Assembly (NCBI GenBank): GCA_019828565.1
Contig: JAHDYR010000042.1
Coordinates: 1-64,000, forward strand
DNA: 64,000 nt
Reading direction: 5' to 3'
Source: Carpediemonas membranifera
Lineage: Eukaryota > Fornicata
Shown here: in pieces, positions 30,252-41,552 of the stretch
How positions within the stretch are numbered: position 1 is the first letter of the stretch
How the letters are laid out: every line of letters starts with the position of its first letter
The notes under the pieces: generated by a model
Seen by the model: the letters and a program-made list of their open reading frames with translations, nothing else
What the model was told of the DNA's origin: nothing
Database searches by the model: none
Position numbers and translations under genes: made by a program

Positions 30252-33248
30252 GCATGAGGGGACAAGTCTCGGGGCACTCTTCGAACGGGGCGACATCCAG
30301 GTGTGCCCTGGCAATTGGGACAAATATTGAGCCAACAGGCTTCGATTCTAGCTCAATTGGGGTGAGTGCGGCCTCTTGCCGGAGAATTCCAGCCGCCGGG
30401 GCAGCGCGCTGGGAGGAGTCGTTCAGGGCCTGAGTGGCCGCGTTGCGGTCCAAGTTGAAGTCAGACGGCGTTGATGGGCGGTGCTGGACTGTCCAGGCGT
30501 CTCTATGGTACTTTGTGAGTTGTTTCTGAGGCTTTTTGGCCTCCATCTCATAGAGTTCGTCCTTGGTCCTAGGCCACTCTTCGGCGCCTTCAACGGTAAA
30601 CAGGGCCTCGTCTAGGTGCACAGACCGGTCCGGAAGCAGCTGGTGCAGCTGGTGTTCCGTGCCCAAAAATGCGCATTTCCAGACGAGTGATGGGATTGGC
30701 ATGCGGAGCCCGTAATCTCCATAATCGAGAGCCATTCTACGAGTTTTGTCTTCCAGACCATCTCTTAGTTGCAGAATGTGCTCTACGCTGCGGCTAAGCA
30801 TCTGCTCGAAGCGGGATGTCCTGCTTTCGTGCCTAATCGGCGACACAGCTCTGTAGATTGCGGATGGCATCGCAAGAATGCATGAACGAATCATATTCAG
30901 CGCAACGCTGGCCGCAGAAGGCCCTACAGTCTCCACCATTTCCACGACGCGAGCAGTCGCCATCTCCATCTCCGAGAAGACATCATCGACAGCTCTTGCC
31001 TCACCATGAGCGTCCCCAACAGGGATTCCAACGGCTCTACTGTTGACTACCCGCTGAATGGCACCCGGGGAGCCAGCAGCGCTGATCACCATACACTTAG
31101 CCGTGTTCACGCGCATGCCGATGCGGCCACAAACCTCAGCCATCCGGTCGTAGAACCGATCAACTCGTGAGGCCGGCATGGACGCTGGCGCGATCAAGTA
31201 AGCATCGTCCTGATAGGAGACCATCCTGCACTCCTGGAACTCACCTCTGATCTGGTCCAGGACCGGCTTCATCGCCAGGGTGAACAGCAGCGGAGATATG
31301 GGGTCCCCTTGCTGGATGCCCTCCCGGGACGGGATGACAAGGCCTGTTGGTGTGATCATCTTGCCCCCGGCATACATCGTGTGCAGGTACGGTAGCAAGA
31401 CCGGGGCCCACGCCTGTGCGACCTCAGACAGATGCTCCCGACTGACGGTTCCGTACGCATTGGACATGTCAACGGCGCACAGCTGCGCACCGCCGGCGTA
31501 CGCTGTCTTCAGAATGTCACCCATGCAGTCCAGGCCGCAGCTCTCGCCCAGTCCGAACTGCCCCTCGCACACACCATCGCCAATAATCCTCAGCCCGACA
31601 TCGTGGGCTAGGACCTTGCCTGCGAGGCGTCTCAGGCTCTCGCCCATTGCAATGGGCCGGACCTTGGAGTCTCCCCTTAGGCAGGGCAACGAGCCTCGAG
31701 TGCGACAGGATCTCAGTGTAGGGCTCACCGTTGATGATGTCGTTGATCAGAGGCGTGACAGCAGCAACAAACTTGTGTTTGCGTAGGCGGTAGGCCAGCT
31801 TCAAGTGAAGGAAACTCAGGCCCGAGGGTCCCGGTGCCGAGTCTGCTTTGAGCCTGTCCAGGGCCCATGTCACAGACTCCGGGGTGACCTCATATGACTC
31901 CAGCGCACCCGCCCGTTGCTGTGGGTGGAAGAGACGTGGGTCTGCCATTGGCTCGGCCTGCAGCTCCACCAGCTTCTCGTCAACCTCGGTCGGGCTGAGG
32001 TCCATGTCCTCAGACAGGAGGATCTTCAGGCCACTGGAGTAGTAGCCGGCCGAGGCCTTGGTGAAGGCCGAGCGCTCCTTGGTCCGGGTCCGCAGTGTCA
32101 CCTGCTTCTTGGCGGGCTTGTACACCGTCTGACCATGGGTCATGATGGCAATAAGGCCACGCCGTTTCTGCTGGGCAGGCACCTCGTTCAGGGCCTCCAA
32201 CAGGTTGATGAGACCCTTCACGAATGAGACCGCACCCTTCCTTGAAGGCTTCGACTTCCCAATCCTGCCGGCCTCCGTCGGGGAGGGGAGGAACTTGAGG
32301 TCCTCTGGGAGCTCTGGAAGGATGGTCTCCGGCTGCGGGCGGGGAGCAGTGAGCCTTCTTCTGGCTGGCTGGGCCGTCCTTGGCTGCGGGACAGCTGGGA
32401 GAGCGGGGTCGACTGGCATACCCAACCCTTCCCTCATGAACGCCACGAACCTGGGTGCGAACGACTTCAGGCCTTGCGGGAACGCATACGAAGGCCGGTT
32501 CCTCGGGTGAGCCGCAAAGACCTGCTCGAGAAGAGCCGTCCAGCGTGCTCTGGACATGCGGTTCTGCCCATTTTGCCCCCTGGAGAGCCAGCGGACGGCC
32601 TCGACTGACGTCAGTGTCGCCACGACCTGGTCGTTGGTCGACCACATGCTACTGCAGTCTTCCTGCGGAACATGCATGCTGAAGTTGCGGCGGACAGAAT
32701 CGATCGTGGTGCGGTCGAGCCACCCTGTGAGCCGGTGGGCGGCATCGACCTGCGGCGGCGGGCGAAGGGGAGGGTTGGCTGAGTCACCACGGGCTTCATG
32801 CTCGGTCTCTGGCTCAGCTCTCTCCCCTTCCCCGCCTTCGACGCCCGCCAGGGAGAGGAACTCGGACACTGCGGTGTCGTCGATGTTCCTCTCCTCTGGC
32901 TGGGTGGGGGCAACCTGGGCGGGGGTCTGGCGCGTGGGCCGGTCTCCCTGCGGGGCGGCTGCGGACTGCGGCCCAGTTAGGGCGACAGCGGAGTCGGTGG
33001 GGGCAGCATCGGCAGGGGTGGGGTCGGTAGACCGGTCATCCCGCTGGGCGGCTGCGGGCTGCGGCCCAGTTAGGGCGGCAGCGGAGTCGGTGGGGGCAGC
33101 CTGGGCAGGGGTGGGGCTCGGGGGCCGGTCTCCCTGGCGTCGGGCGAAGGCCTCGGCCCTCGCGTACTCGCGGGCGACGCCCGCATTCGGTGGGCTGGCT
33201 GGGCGGGGCGCATGCTGGACCCGCTTCGCCAGGGCAGTAACGGACATT
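30252..33248 (-). pseudogene. R2-like non-LTR retrotransposon, copy 3 (3'-truncated, split by gypsy element)
   Basis: Nearly identical to unit 2 across RT, with the same YQDD centre (about 31210) and the same 1-nt insertion after ALPKG near 31673. The 5' half is in one frame from 33248 to about 31673, including two ~91-bp linker repeats (near 32970 and 33062). The protein ends in VAPFEECPETCPL at about 30262, so the zinc knuckle and endonuclease are missing. At its upstream side the Ty3/gypsy element is inserted at 33249; the remaining N-terminal piece resumes at 40402-40609. Confidence 0.88.
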
Positions 33249-33360
33249 TGTGACGGGCAGGGGACAGGAACACCGAAGGGAAACGATGAACTAACTTTAA
33301 ATTGACTTTGACGATCATTGACCAATCATAAAAGAACTGATTGGGACAGCTAACGTGACA
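33249..33360. repeat. Left LTR (112 bp) of Ty3/gypsy element
   Basis: Starts TGTGACGGGCAGG and ends GCTAACGTGACA, with the TG...CA ends of LTRs. The direct partner is 40285-40401, which differs by a 5-bp ACAAC near the end. The 5-bp duplication ACATT lies just outside at 33244-33248. Confidence 0.92.
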
Positions 33361-33665
33361 CTGCCTCCATGAGTGGGCATAGGCCGTCTATGTTCGTAGG
33401 GGGTTCAATTGGGGTCGCCATTCGGCCCCTCATCAATTGATTCAGAAGGATGGTGGTGAACTCGCATGGTGGAAAATCTGTCCGGATACACGCAAAATCA
33501 TACAACGAACCGCTAAGTAACTAATCAACATCAATATTCTTGAACGGCGTCGTGTTCCGCATCATTCTCAACGCAAAGCACACAATACAAGAGCCGCACT
33601 TGCAAATCTGCGGTTTCTGCCTCCGCAATGAGAGATGTGGAGTATTATTAAGTAGATGACGACAA

Positions 33666-35340
33666 CTAGAGAGCTTTACGGGCGCTCTTCATCTTCTTGA
33701 GCAATTGGGGATGCTCAGCAAGATAGTCGTCAAGGGCAGCGAGCTTGTCGAGGTCTCGGGTAAAAGGCTCCCAAGTTGCCTCACTATCGTCGTAGCCGTG
33801 CCAGAGCACGTGGAATTGGAGGTTCCTCTGCCTGCAGCGGTGGGCGTCAACTCCTCGGACGACATACTCGTTGTGCAGGCGGGCGGCCCATCGTTGCAGC
33901 TCAGCATCTGTATATGACCCCTTAAACGTATAAAGAGAGTCTGCGTGCGCTGTGACGGTTGCAAGAGTTGTCAGGTCCTTGAGGGTGTAGACGTTAGGGT
34001 GGTCGCCAGGTGAGAGGACTCGCATAGGGCCTCGGATGATAGGGCCAACGGGCGTGTCTCGCCGGAGTAGAACCGCTGCGCCAACGATTGGTGCGTGCGT
34101 CTCCGAAGGGGGCTCGCGTGACACTGCTGATCCTTGGTGGGCCTGAAGGGCGAGGAGGGATGAGCGGAAGTGCTCGAGGGAAATAGGGGAGTCATCGGTC
34201 GCGTTGTTGGTCGTGTGGAGCTGCTTACCGAAGAGAGCTGCATTGGCCGAAAGGCCGCTGTACTCATAGGGGATGTCGTTGAGCAGAATCACTGTGTTGG
34301 GGACTTCCTCAGGCCAGCTCCTGCCTGATTCAAGGGTAAAAGCCTTCAAATGGCGCTTGATCTCGGCGTTGCGTCTTTCAACTACACCACGGCCTGCCGG
34401 GTGATAAGCTGTACCGAGTTCATGCCTAATGCCATTCTCGGCCACGAATGACTTGAATGCCTGGGAAGAGAATCCGGATGCGTTGTCAGAGACGATAGCT
34501 TCGGGTATTCCATAGTGTTTGATCCAGTGTTCTAAAGAGTTGATGACCTCTGCTGTCGAGGTCGACTGTGTCGGGTACACTTGGGTGAGCTTAGAGAATG
34601 TGTCAACTACGACTAGTGCGTGCCGGAGTGAGGGGTGACCATCTAGCGGACCAATGTGGTCCATTTGTACCACTTGGAAGGGGTATGTCCCAGCCAATGC
34701 ATGCGGGTGCTGGCCGACGGGTTGAACGTTCAGACGGGTGAGCTGACAGACTGGGCACTCACTTACCCATTGTTGGACGTCTTTGTGGAGACCCGGCCAA
34801 GATTGTCCCGCATTCGCGATGCGACGGCAGGTGGCGCGAACACCAAGGTGTCCTGCTGAACCGCCATGGTGTGCCTTGAACGTCTCGCGCTTGTTGAGCG
34901 ATGCTTCTGCAGTGCTCACATGGACTAGGCGAGATAGCATGTCAGCAACGGTGTTCTCTTGACCAGGGATATGGACGAGGTCGAAGTCGAACTCATTCAT
35001 CGCTAGTCGCCAGCGAATGACTTTGGCGTTGGTGGATTTGTGGGCAAATAACAGGTTGCGGTGGTCAGTATGTGTTACGAAGTGGCGTCCGGCGAGATAT
35101 CGCTTCATCTTCGTCATTCCAAAGTAAAGACCGTAACATTCCTGTTCAGTGGTGGACCAGCGGCGCTGGGTTGGGTTCAAAGTGTGGGAGAAGAAGGCGA
35201 TGGGGTGCCCTTCCTCGTTCGCGAGCATGCCGCCAACGGCGACGTCCGAGGCGTCGGTGTACAGATGGAGTGTCTCATCAGGTTGTGGGTGTCGTAGCAC
35301 CCTTTCCGTTAGTAACTCTGTCTTGACTGCCTCAAGGTGT
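33666..35340 (-). pseudogene. RNase H, integrase and chromodomain of the gypsy element
   Basis: 3' half of pol, cut off from the RT by the 3-kb replacement. RNase H: LHLYTDASDVAVGG, TEQECYG, THTDHRNLLF. Integrase: H-H-C-C zinc binding (HHGGSAGHLG through CPVCQ), then the D-D-E triad in VVQMDHIGPLDG, AIVSDNASGF and GRGVVERRNAEIKRHL. Chromodomain: FHVLWHGYDDSEATWEPF near the end. The frame is open from about 35340 to the stop at 33666, so this part has not decayed; it only lacks its upstream half. Confidence 0.92.
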
Positions 35341-35559
35341 GGTCAGTCCTGGACACAAGGGAACCAATAAAGACTTTAGAGAGAATACTGCCATATCCTG
35401 CACCAAATGTGCAGGATAATACCTGTTGTGACCTGAGTCACACCACACTGCCCCTCCAAGGGTCATCTTGATAGAGATGAGCCTTGACAAAAGTATGTAA
35501 GGTGAGCTGTTGCGTCTGGTGACGCGACATGTGACGGAACCTTCGTTGCTCGATGTCAT

Positions 35560-38400
35560 AATGTTTTGAGATATCAAAAAGATATTCCGACACCACATGT
35601 GGACCGCACGGCCGACCGTTCGGCTCTAAGCTGTCCGATGTACTTGCTGCGATGAAGGAACTGATGTGGTGGCTGGGTTGTAGATGTTACTGCCCCTCCA
35701 CGGTCGTCTAAGTGACGGCCGTAACACATGTAGGCAATGATTGGGAAGTTGCTGCGGCGGCGAAGAAACTGATCGAATCAGAAAGAGAAACCACCTGGTG
35801 AAGACTAAAAAAAAACCCCGAAACCGGAAGAAAAAAGGTCATTGCTGAGTAAAATCTGAGCTGTCTGAAGCGCTCAAAGGGGTTTGGGAAGAGAACCACC
35901 CGGCGCTCACGTAAAGGTGAAGCCGGAGAAAGCCACACTAGTTCGATTTGTGGCGACAGATGACTGCGCTGTGCATGCGCAACATTTCGTGTCGGGCTCA
36001 AGGTCCAGACGAAGCGACCAAACCTGTCGAAAGACTGGTCAGGCGCGTTTGTTCTGACGGCTCTATAATAGCCACGTATGGCATGACGCTGTACGTCTTT
36101 GAAAAGGGACTGTCTCTTGGGACGTATCCAACCACACTTAAGCAAAAGCTTAAGGTAGCAGGCTACTCTATTACTGACACTCATCTATAGGACAACTCGG
36201 TCCTCGATGCAGGGTCTCATCGGTCAAGCCTCTAACCGTAAGCTTGGCCACCCCATCGCCTCCAACTGTGGTCTTGGGGCCGGTCTAACCCGTCCACCAT
36301 TTGGACATATACCATTCAAACGACGGTACTGCTCCGAACACAACCGTTCTCCGGGATGACGTGTCGGACTGCGGGTTTCAACCCTGGCCCACTGACTCGT
36401 TGCGGCTCATGTTCCATCATAGTCTATCATAGACTGCCTGCCGTGTATTCAGGCTTATGAATGAGTCGGGCTTACCTATCGAACGATGGCCTAGGCTCAC
36501 AACCATTCAAGACAACAGCACAGCGATGAGCACCCGACTGGGCTCAGCTCTAACTCGCTGGTGTGTAATCATGACTAATCGCTGTCAGCGAGCGCCGTTA
36601 ATCGGCCTGGCTCAGACCTGATAGCTTAATAGAAGAGTGTTGAACGACACTCGTGTGCTAGAGCATACATGCTCGCTAGCTGACTCAGAACATGCTCCGT
36701 AACAACCGTACTTGCCACATGGCCTTTCCGGACGCTCAGGTGTGCAGAGCCCGTCGGCAAAGCATCCATTACCCGAACCTTAGATGGCGGTCCCAAGGTG
36801 TCACACACAGCCGTGTTGTCGTCGGGCGTGCACTCCCTCAGACTCACCGCACCGTGGATCAACGCTCAGCTGACCACTACCACCCGTCCACAGACCTACT
36901 GGTCTGGATCGCGATATATATCAAGTTGTTGGGATCCCTATGTAAGTAAGCGACACCCCTATACTGGCTAACTGCCAAGGCGGTGCAAAATAGAGATGTC
37001 GAACGACAGCTCAAAGGCTTGTAGACACTCATGTGCTATACAAAACCTACCTGGCCTCTGCGCCTACTCAGAGCATGCAAGATGCTCCGTTGTTCGACAC
37101 AGCTCACTGGCCGTCTCCACCGAGGATTAACCTCCTGGTGAGACCGATTGGATGAACTACGAACGTAGTTTCGACGAGTTATAAATGTACATGTAACGTT
37201 AAAGCGCACCGGTGCTGACTGAACATGGGTAACCTACCTTCCGGTACAGGTTGGGTGTTAGGCTGAGTACGCTTGACTCAGGATACTATGAAGTGCTTCT
37301 TGCACTAGTAGATGACTGTCGGCACAGCTTATGTCACAAGCCTGGCTGACATTGCGAAGGCTTGACTGCTGTGACGGCTATTCGGCACTAGAACTGTCCG
37401 CTTCGAGATGAGCGACGACTCATTGGCCACTCGATCGTGTGTCGCATCACTACATGATGCTGTCAATTGACGGTAGCTGGACATTGCTCAGGCGGCTGGG
37501 GATGTCTCTCGTACTTGCGGGTGGACTCACTCGCTCGGCCGAGGCGGATGGTTAAACATCGGGTGTGTACTGCTTGGGCTAACCCTTGCTCGCGGGCACG
37601 GCTCCTACGTAGCATAAGTATACGCGGTTGATTAGGTCATCCGCTGATGACTGTCGACCTAGGCTGGCTGTCTAGTGTCCGGGACATGGGTAGCAGAGTG
37701 CTCGGGAGACAGACCTGTCTCAGGGGCATACGGAAACTCTGCAACGTTTGCTTAGTGTAAACGACGATACAATCCACGATAAGTGGAGACTCTAGGAAGT
37801 GGGTGAACCACGGGTTGAGATGCATCGACACTACCCTCCATCTGGCTGAGTCTCTAGTTGCTGGCTGACCTGACGGGTCGCAAGTATTGTGCTAAACGCG
37901 CTTGGTTCGTCTCTCGCTGGCGCGAATGAGAGTCATTACGACCTCTCTCGAGTGTCCTGTGACACCGAGTAACATGCAAGGTTGATTGAAGAGGCTGTAG
38001 GGCACTGTCACCCCGACTGGGTGGTGCCTGAAGATCCCACAGATGTGAAAGGAAGGTTAAGTTCGTGAGGCAAGGCGCTGCCAAGCTCTTAGTTCCACTG
38101 CTAGTCAGCAGGCGTCGAAGGTGTATCCGCCCTCCTGTGGCGGAGACTTATGGGTAACCGGTGCGAACACGCACCGTGGGTGGACTTTTAGTCCTGGTAT
38201 TGGCCTCGTATGTCAGTACGAGAGGGCTTATCTGGCTTAGTGTTGATACTGCGGACGTCTTCGAGGGTGACTGCTGGGTCTACCGCTCGTCAAGAAGGTT
38301 ATCAGCCTCCTCCATAGCTCTGTCTCCTAGTAGAGATATCATGTGGCGACGTGACGACATGAGTTAGATACGATATGAGTACTCTGCAGCATGACATGAC
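35560..38400 (+). rRNA. Divergent large-subunit rRNA-like sequence (possible 5.8S at its start)
   Basis: No protein is encoded here on either strand. In order on the plus strand are pieces resembling conserved LSU rRNA segments: GGTGAAGCCGGAGAAAG (about 35917; eukaryotes GGTGAAGCCAGAGGAAA), TCGAAAGACTGGTCAGG (about 36028), TTAAGTTCGTGAGGCAAGG followed by TTAGTTCCACTG (about 38058-38100; compare TTTAGACCGTCGTGAGACAGG...TTAGTTTTACC), and the sarcin-ricin loop core AGTACGAGAGG (38215-38225). A CTTAAGGTAGC at 36149 also matches a universal LSU motif, but its spacing is wrong, so it may be chance. TGCGATGAAGGAAC near 35650 recalls 5.8S. Ends are approximate. It may be a pseudogene fragment or an assembly join. 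Confidence 0.5.
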
Positions 38401-38411
38401 GGATACCTTAC

Positions 38412-40251
38412 CCGGAGGTTCTTCAAGAAGGTGTTCCTATCCTTCCCATATATGATGACGTCGTCCACGTACGCTAAGGCCTGAGTGTACAGGCTGTCAC
38501 TGAGAACGGCTTCGAGAGCCCGTTGACACTGGATAGGGGCATTCTTCATTCCAAACGGCATGCGGCAGTACTCAAATTTCCCCAGGCCATCCACTGTGAA
38601 GGCAGTATACTTGCAACTATCACTAGCCATGGGAACTTGATGAAAAGCCGATTTCAGGTCTAAAGCCGCGAAGAATTTTGCTCCCTCGAGGTGATCCAGG
38701 AGGTTGTCTATCAGTGGCAGGGGGTGACTGTCAGGCGAGGTGATGAGATTGAGGGCTCGGAAATCTAGGCATAGTCGTAGGGCTCCGCCCCTTCTTAGCC
38801 ATGACTATCGGGTTGTTGAATGCCGATGTGGATCTCCGGATGATACCCTGGGCCTCTAGTTCATGGACTTGGCGCACAATCTCGGTCCGTACAGGTGTGG
38901 AATAGCGGTAGGGGTAGACGTTAATGACTTTGTCTGGGTCTTCGGTCTTGACCTTGAAGGGGGGCAGAGTTGATGTCACGGACAGATCTTCCTCGAAGAG
39001 GCCAGGTAGATCTTGCAAGATTCGCGATATCTGCTCCTCGAACTTCATGATCGTAGGTGTTGTGGTCTCAGTTGCGTCATGTAGGGCATCCACATCGAAC
39101 ATGTCGTCGTAATCATCCCCAACCTCCACAATGAGGTCGTCAGCGGGGAATTGGATCAATCCGGCGGACACGAGCAAGGGGAACCCAATGACTGTAGGAG
39201 CTGGGAGCTTTTCGCGCATGATAATGAACTTTGTCTTGATCGTGAGCTTGTGGCCAGTGGCGGAGGGGAACTCACAGTCAGCCGTCATTACATGGGTCGT
39301 ATTAACCTTCTGTCCAGTGAACAACTGGACCTGATGGGACTCGAGTGAAGGCTCAATGGGCAGCGAGGAAGCTAGCTCTTCTGAGATAAAGTTGGCCGTG
39401 GCGCCAGTGTCGTACAACGCAGATGAGGGGCACTGCAGGAGGCGGATCGGGAACAGGGGACGAGCAGAGGCTTGGCTAGGCTTACCTTGGGTCAGAGCTG
39501 CGAGGAGAAAGTCAACGTATGCCTGCCCTTTACTCTTGGACCGGCGACCTTCTCTCTCCGCTTGCTCAGCCTTTCTGGCTTGCGCAATAGCTGCCTGAGC
39601 CGTTCGTTCAAACGATCGCTTGTCCTTGTAGGTGGCGCAGCGCTCACGTAGACGGTCTCCGCGCACGTTGGTCAGGAACTTCTGAACTAACGAAGACTCC
39701 TTCGGACGGACATGCGCGCAGTTCATAATCATCCGCGAGTAAAGGAACACATAGGTTAGCATGGACTCGTAGAGGTTACCGTCGGGGAACTTGATATCGT
39801 CGAACCGGTCGAGAGCATCTTGCTTATCAAGGGGGGCGAAGATGCGGTTCACGCGATCAATAAAAGCCTCATTCCAGTCTTCGGGAGGGGGAGCCAGCTC
39901 ATTGTCATCATCGGAAGAGGATGAGTCGGAGTCGTCAGACGTGTCTTCGTCCTCTTCTTCTTCTGCAGGCGCGGCGGCGACCATAGCGATCTGGCCTACA
40001 TTCTCCTCGGCCACTTCAGGCACACGAGGAGATTCAAGTGCCGCGCGCGCTTCTGCGATAAAGGCATGGAGCTCAGGATCACTCAGCTCCAGGAGCTGAA
40101 TAACAATGGGGCTAATGAGACTGAAGATCGGAATTTCGGAGTTCGTGCGGGCGTTAAAAGAACGGTAATTGTCTCGGAACGAGTACCATGATTTCGGCTT
40201 AGCCGAATTCAACCATGGGGCCAAAAAGTTAGACAGGGCGTCAATGTTCAT
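38412..40251 (-). pseudogene. Gag, protease and N-terminal RT of the gypsy element (frameshifted)
   Basis: ATG at 40251. A gag-like region with an acidic Ser/Asp stretch is followed by a retropepsin core ALYDTGATANFISEEL, a linker, and the start of RT (RQVHELEAQGIIRRSTSAFNNPIV). One extra base near 38787 (AAGGGGCGG) shifts the frame; the next frame continues with LDLKSAFHQVPMA, YCRMPFGMKNAPIQCQ and the catalytic YVDDVIIYG. RT breaks off after KNTFLKNLR-type sequence at about 38412. The remaining ~140 residues of RT, with the FLGH region, are absent from the window. Confidence 0.88.
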
Positions 40252-40284
40252 CGGGAAAGTAGCCTTAATCGAAAGTTATATAAC

Positions 40285-40401
40285 TGTGACGGGCAGGGGA
40301 CAGGAACACCGAAGGGAAACGATGAACTAACTTTAAATTGACTTTGACGATCATTGACCAATCATAAAAGAACTGATTGGGACAGCTAACACAACGTGAC
40401 A
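40285..40401. repeat. Right LTR (117 bp) of Ty3/gypsy element
   Basis: Same sequence as 33249-33360 with an extra ACAAC before the terminal GTGACA. Because the element is on the minus strand this is its 5' LTR. ACATT follows at 40402-40406. Confidence 0.92.
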
Positions 40402-40609
40402 ACATTGTCTTCTGAGGGCGGAGGAATTCGCGCATCAGGCGCTCATCTGTCCTTTGTCCTCTGATGTGGCGCTCAAGCGCCTCGTTGGCACGTTCGAGCG
40501 TGAGGCTTGCGGTGAATGCGCGGTCCGTTGCCGCGGCGTGCAGAATGGCGACAGCATTAGCAACATGAACATCACGGCGGGAAGCTCCCGATCTGTGGCC
40601 CGGTCCGAA
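40402..40609 (-). pseudogene. N-terminal remnant of R2-like copy 3 beyond the gypsy insertion
   Basis: Encodes the N-terminal residues of the R2-like protein (VANAVAILHAAATDRAFTAS; LTLERANEALERHIRG), which would precede the part at 33248. It ends abruptly at about 40609 (GGCCCGGTCCGAA), where element X sequence starts. The rest of the copy is not found on the other side, so this junction is a rearrangement rather than a simple insertion. Confidence 0.8.
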
Positions 40610-41275
40610 CCAAGGACATGTAGTGCAAGCGAAATGTTGTAAGGGGTAACAGGACAACCAGGCCCAGTCAGCCTGGGGGAACACCGCCCATGCCCTGACC
40701 CACGCCACCTAACCGGGGTAGACAGCATGGACTTAGTCACTTTCCCCGCCTTCGGGTAGGCTTCTTAACAGAGTCGAGGGGGCATGGAAATGGTGAACCG
40801 GACAGACGAGAGGGTGCCGTGGCTGAACGGCTCTACAAGGACTGCAGGGAAGCAAGGAGTGTCATAGTCAAGGTCCTGCAGGACGATCCTGCCTGTAGTG
40901 CACCTGATTCATTATTTTGATTTGGTCCTCATTGGTCTTTGTTGACACACGTGTGTCGTAATAAAGCACTTCCTCTTCTTCCTGGTGTACCACACTGCCT
41001 GTCAATGCCCCGAGGACAGACCCCCAGGCTCCCCGGATAGTTGCCGGACTTTCAGGGAGACAGGAAAGCATATTTGCACGGAGATGGCCGCAGGGCCTCT
41101 GGGGCGATTGGAATCGGCTTTCCGCGGAGACAGTAGCACCGAAAGCCCAAGGCAAACGCTGCTGACCAGTTTGCCATGGGAAATAGGCAGTACCCCGGGG
41201 CACTCAGCTCCAAGACAACGGGAAACAAGCTCAGCCCGGGGTCAGTCACCAAGCACCATAAATTTCTTCTTCTTC
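40610..41275 (+). mobile_element. Element X, copy 2 (5'-truncated 3' end)
   Basis: Opposite orientation to copy 1. It matches the reverse complement of about 22161-22720, beginning at CCAAGGACATGTAGTGC and ending AAGCACCATAAATTTCTTCTTCTTC. The tail here is TTC repeats, in copy 1 TTTC repeats, as expected for microsatellite-like 3' ends of non-LTR elements. It carries a 101-bp LTR-like insertion at 40894-40994. Confidence 0.88.
40894..40994 (+). mobile_element. Solo LTR (101 bp) of an unseen LTR retrotransposon
   Basis: Absent from the other copy of the surrounding repeat, which runs straight through GATCCTGCCTGTCAATG. The insert starts TGTAGTGCACC and ends GGTGTACCACA (imperfect inverted ends, TG...CA), is flanked by CTGCC at 40889-40893 and 40995-40999, and contains AATAAA on the plus strand. 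Size and ends fit a solo LTR; the sequence differs from the gypsy LTR at 33249. Confidence 0.82.
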
Positions 41276-41552
41276 TGAAGGTTCTGATCGTAACAGGATC
41301 TAGATCAGATAGGAACAGATGATTCTGCGTTATCATTTTCCAGGAGTGATCACTGTGCCGGATGGCAGCAGAAAACGGGGAAATCCATTTACCTTAAAGT
41401 GCACTGGGAGTGAGGGAGATGCTGTGACACTGTACTTACCGTGTGATATGTTCGCAGGTGGCACCAGCCTGCTGTCCACAGAGTAGTAGGATCATTTACG
41501 TATGCTACAAAACTGCAGGGTTGCTCGCTGACCGTATATGGGGGGGGGGGCT
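41276..41552. other. Spacer between element X copy 2 and the NADAR gene
   Basis: No gene seen. Contains TTAAAGTGCAC near 41394 and a homopolymer of about eleven G at 41541-41551. The latter is a likely site of sequencing error. Confidence 0.5.

Larger units (their letters stand above)
33249..40401 (-). mobile_element. Ty3/gypsy LTR retrotransposon with chromodomain, internally disrupted
   Basis: LTRs at both ends, TSD ACATT at 33244-33248 and 40402-40406, and the order gag, protease, RT, RNase H, integrase, chromodomain on the minus strand define a Ty3/gypsy chromovirus-like element inserted into R2-like copy 3. The leader between the 5' LTR and the ATG at 40251 is only 33 nt, leaving little room for a standard tRNA primer site. 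Between 35341 and about 38411 the second half of RT is replaced by about 3 kb of rRNA-like DNA, so this copy is dead. The stretch 33361-33665 after the integrase stop is non-coding. Confidence 0.9.

Noticed and set aside
36149-36159. CTTAAGGTAGC as the firm anchor for LSU rRNA
   Set aside because: Its distance to the other LSU-like segments does not fit LSU spacing, so I do not rely on it.
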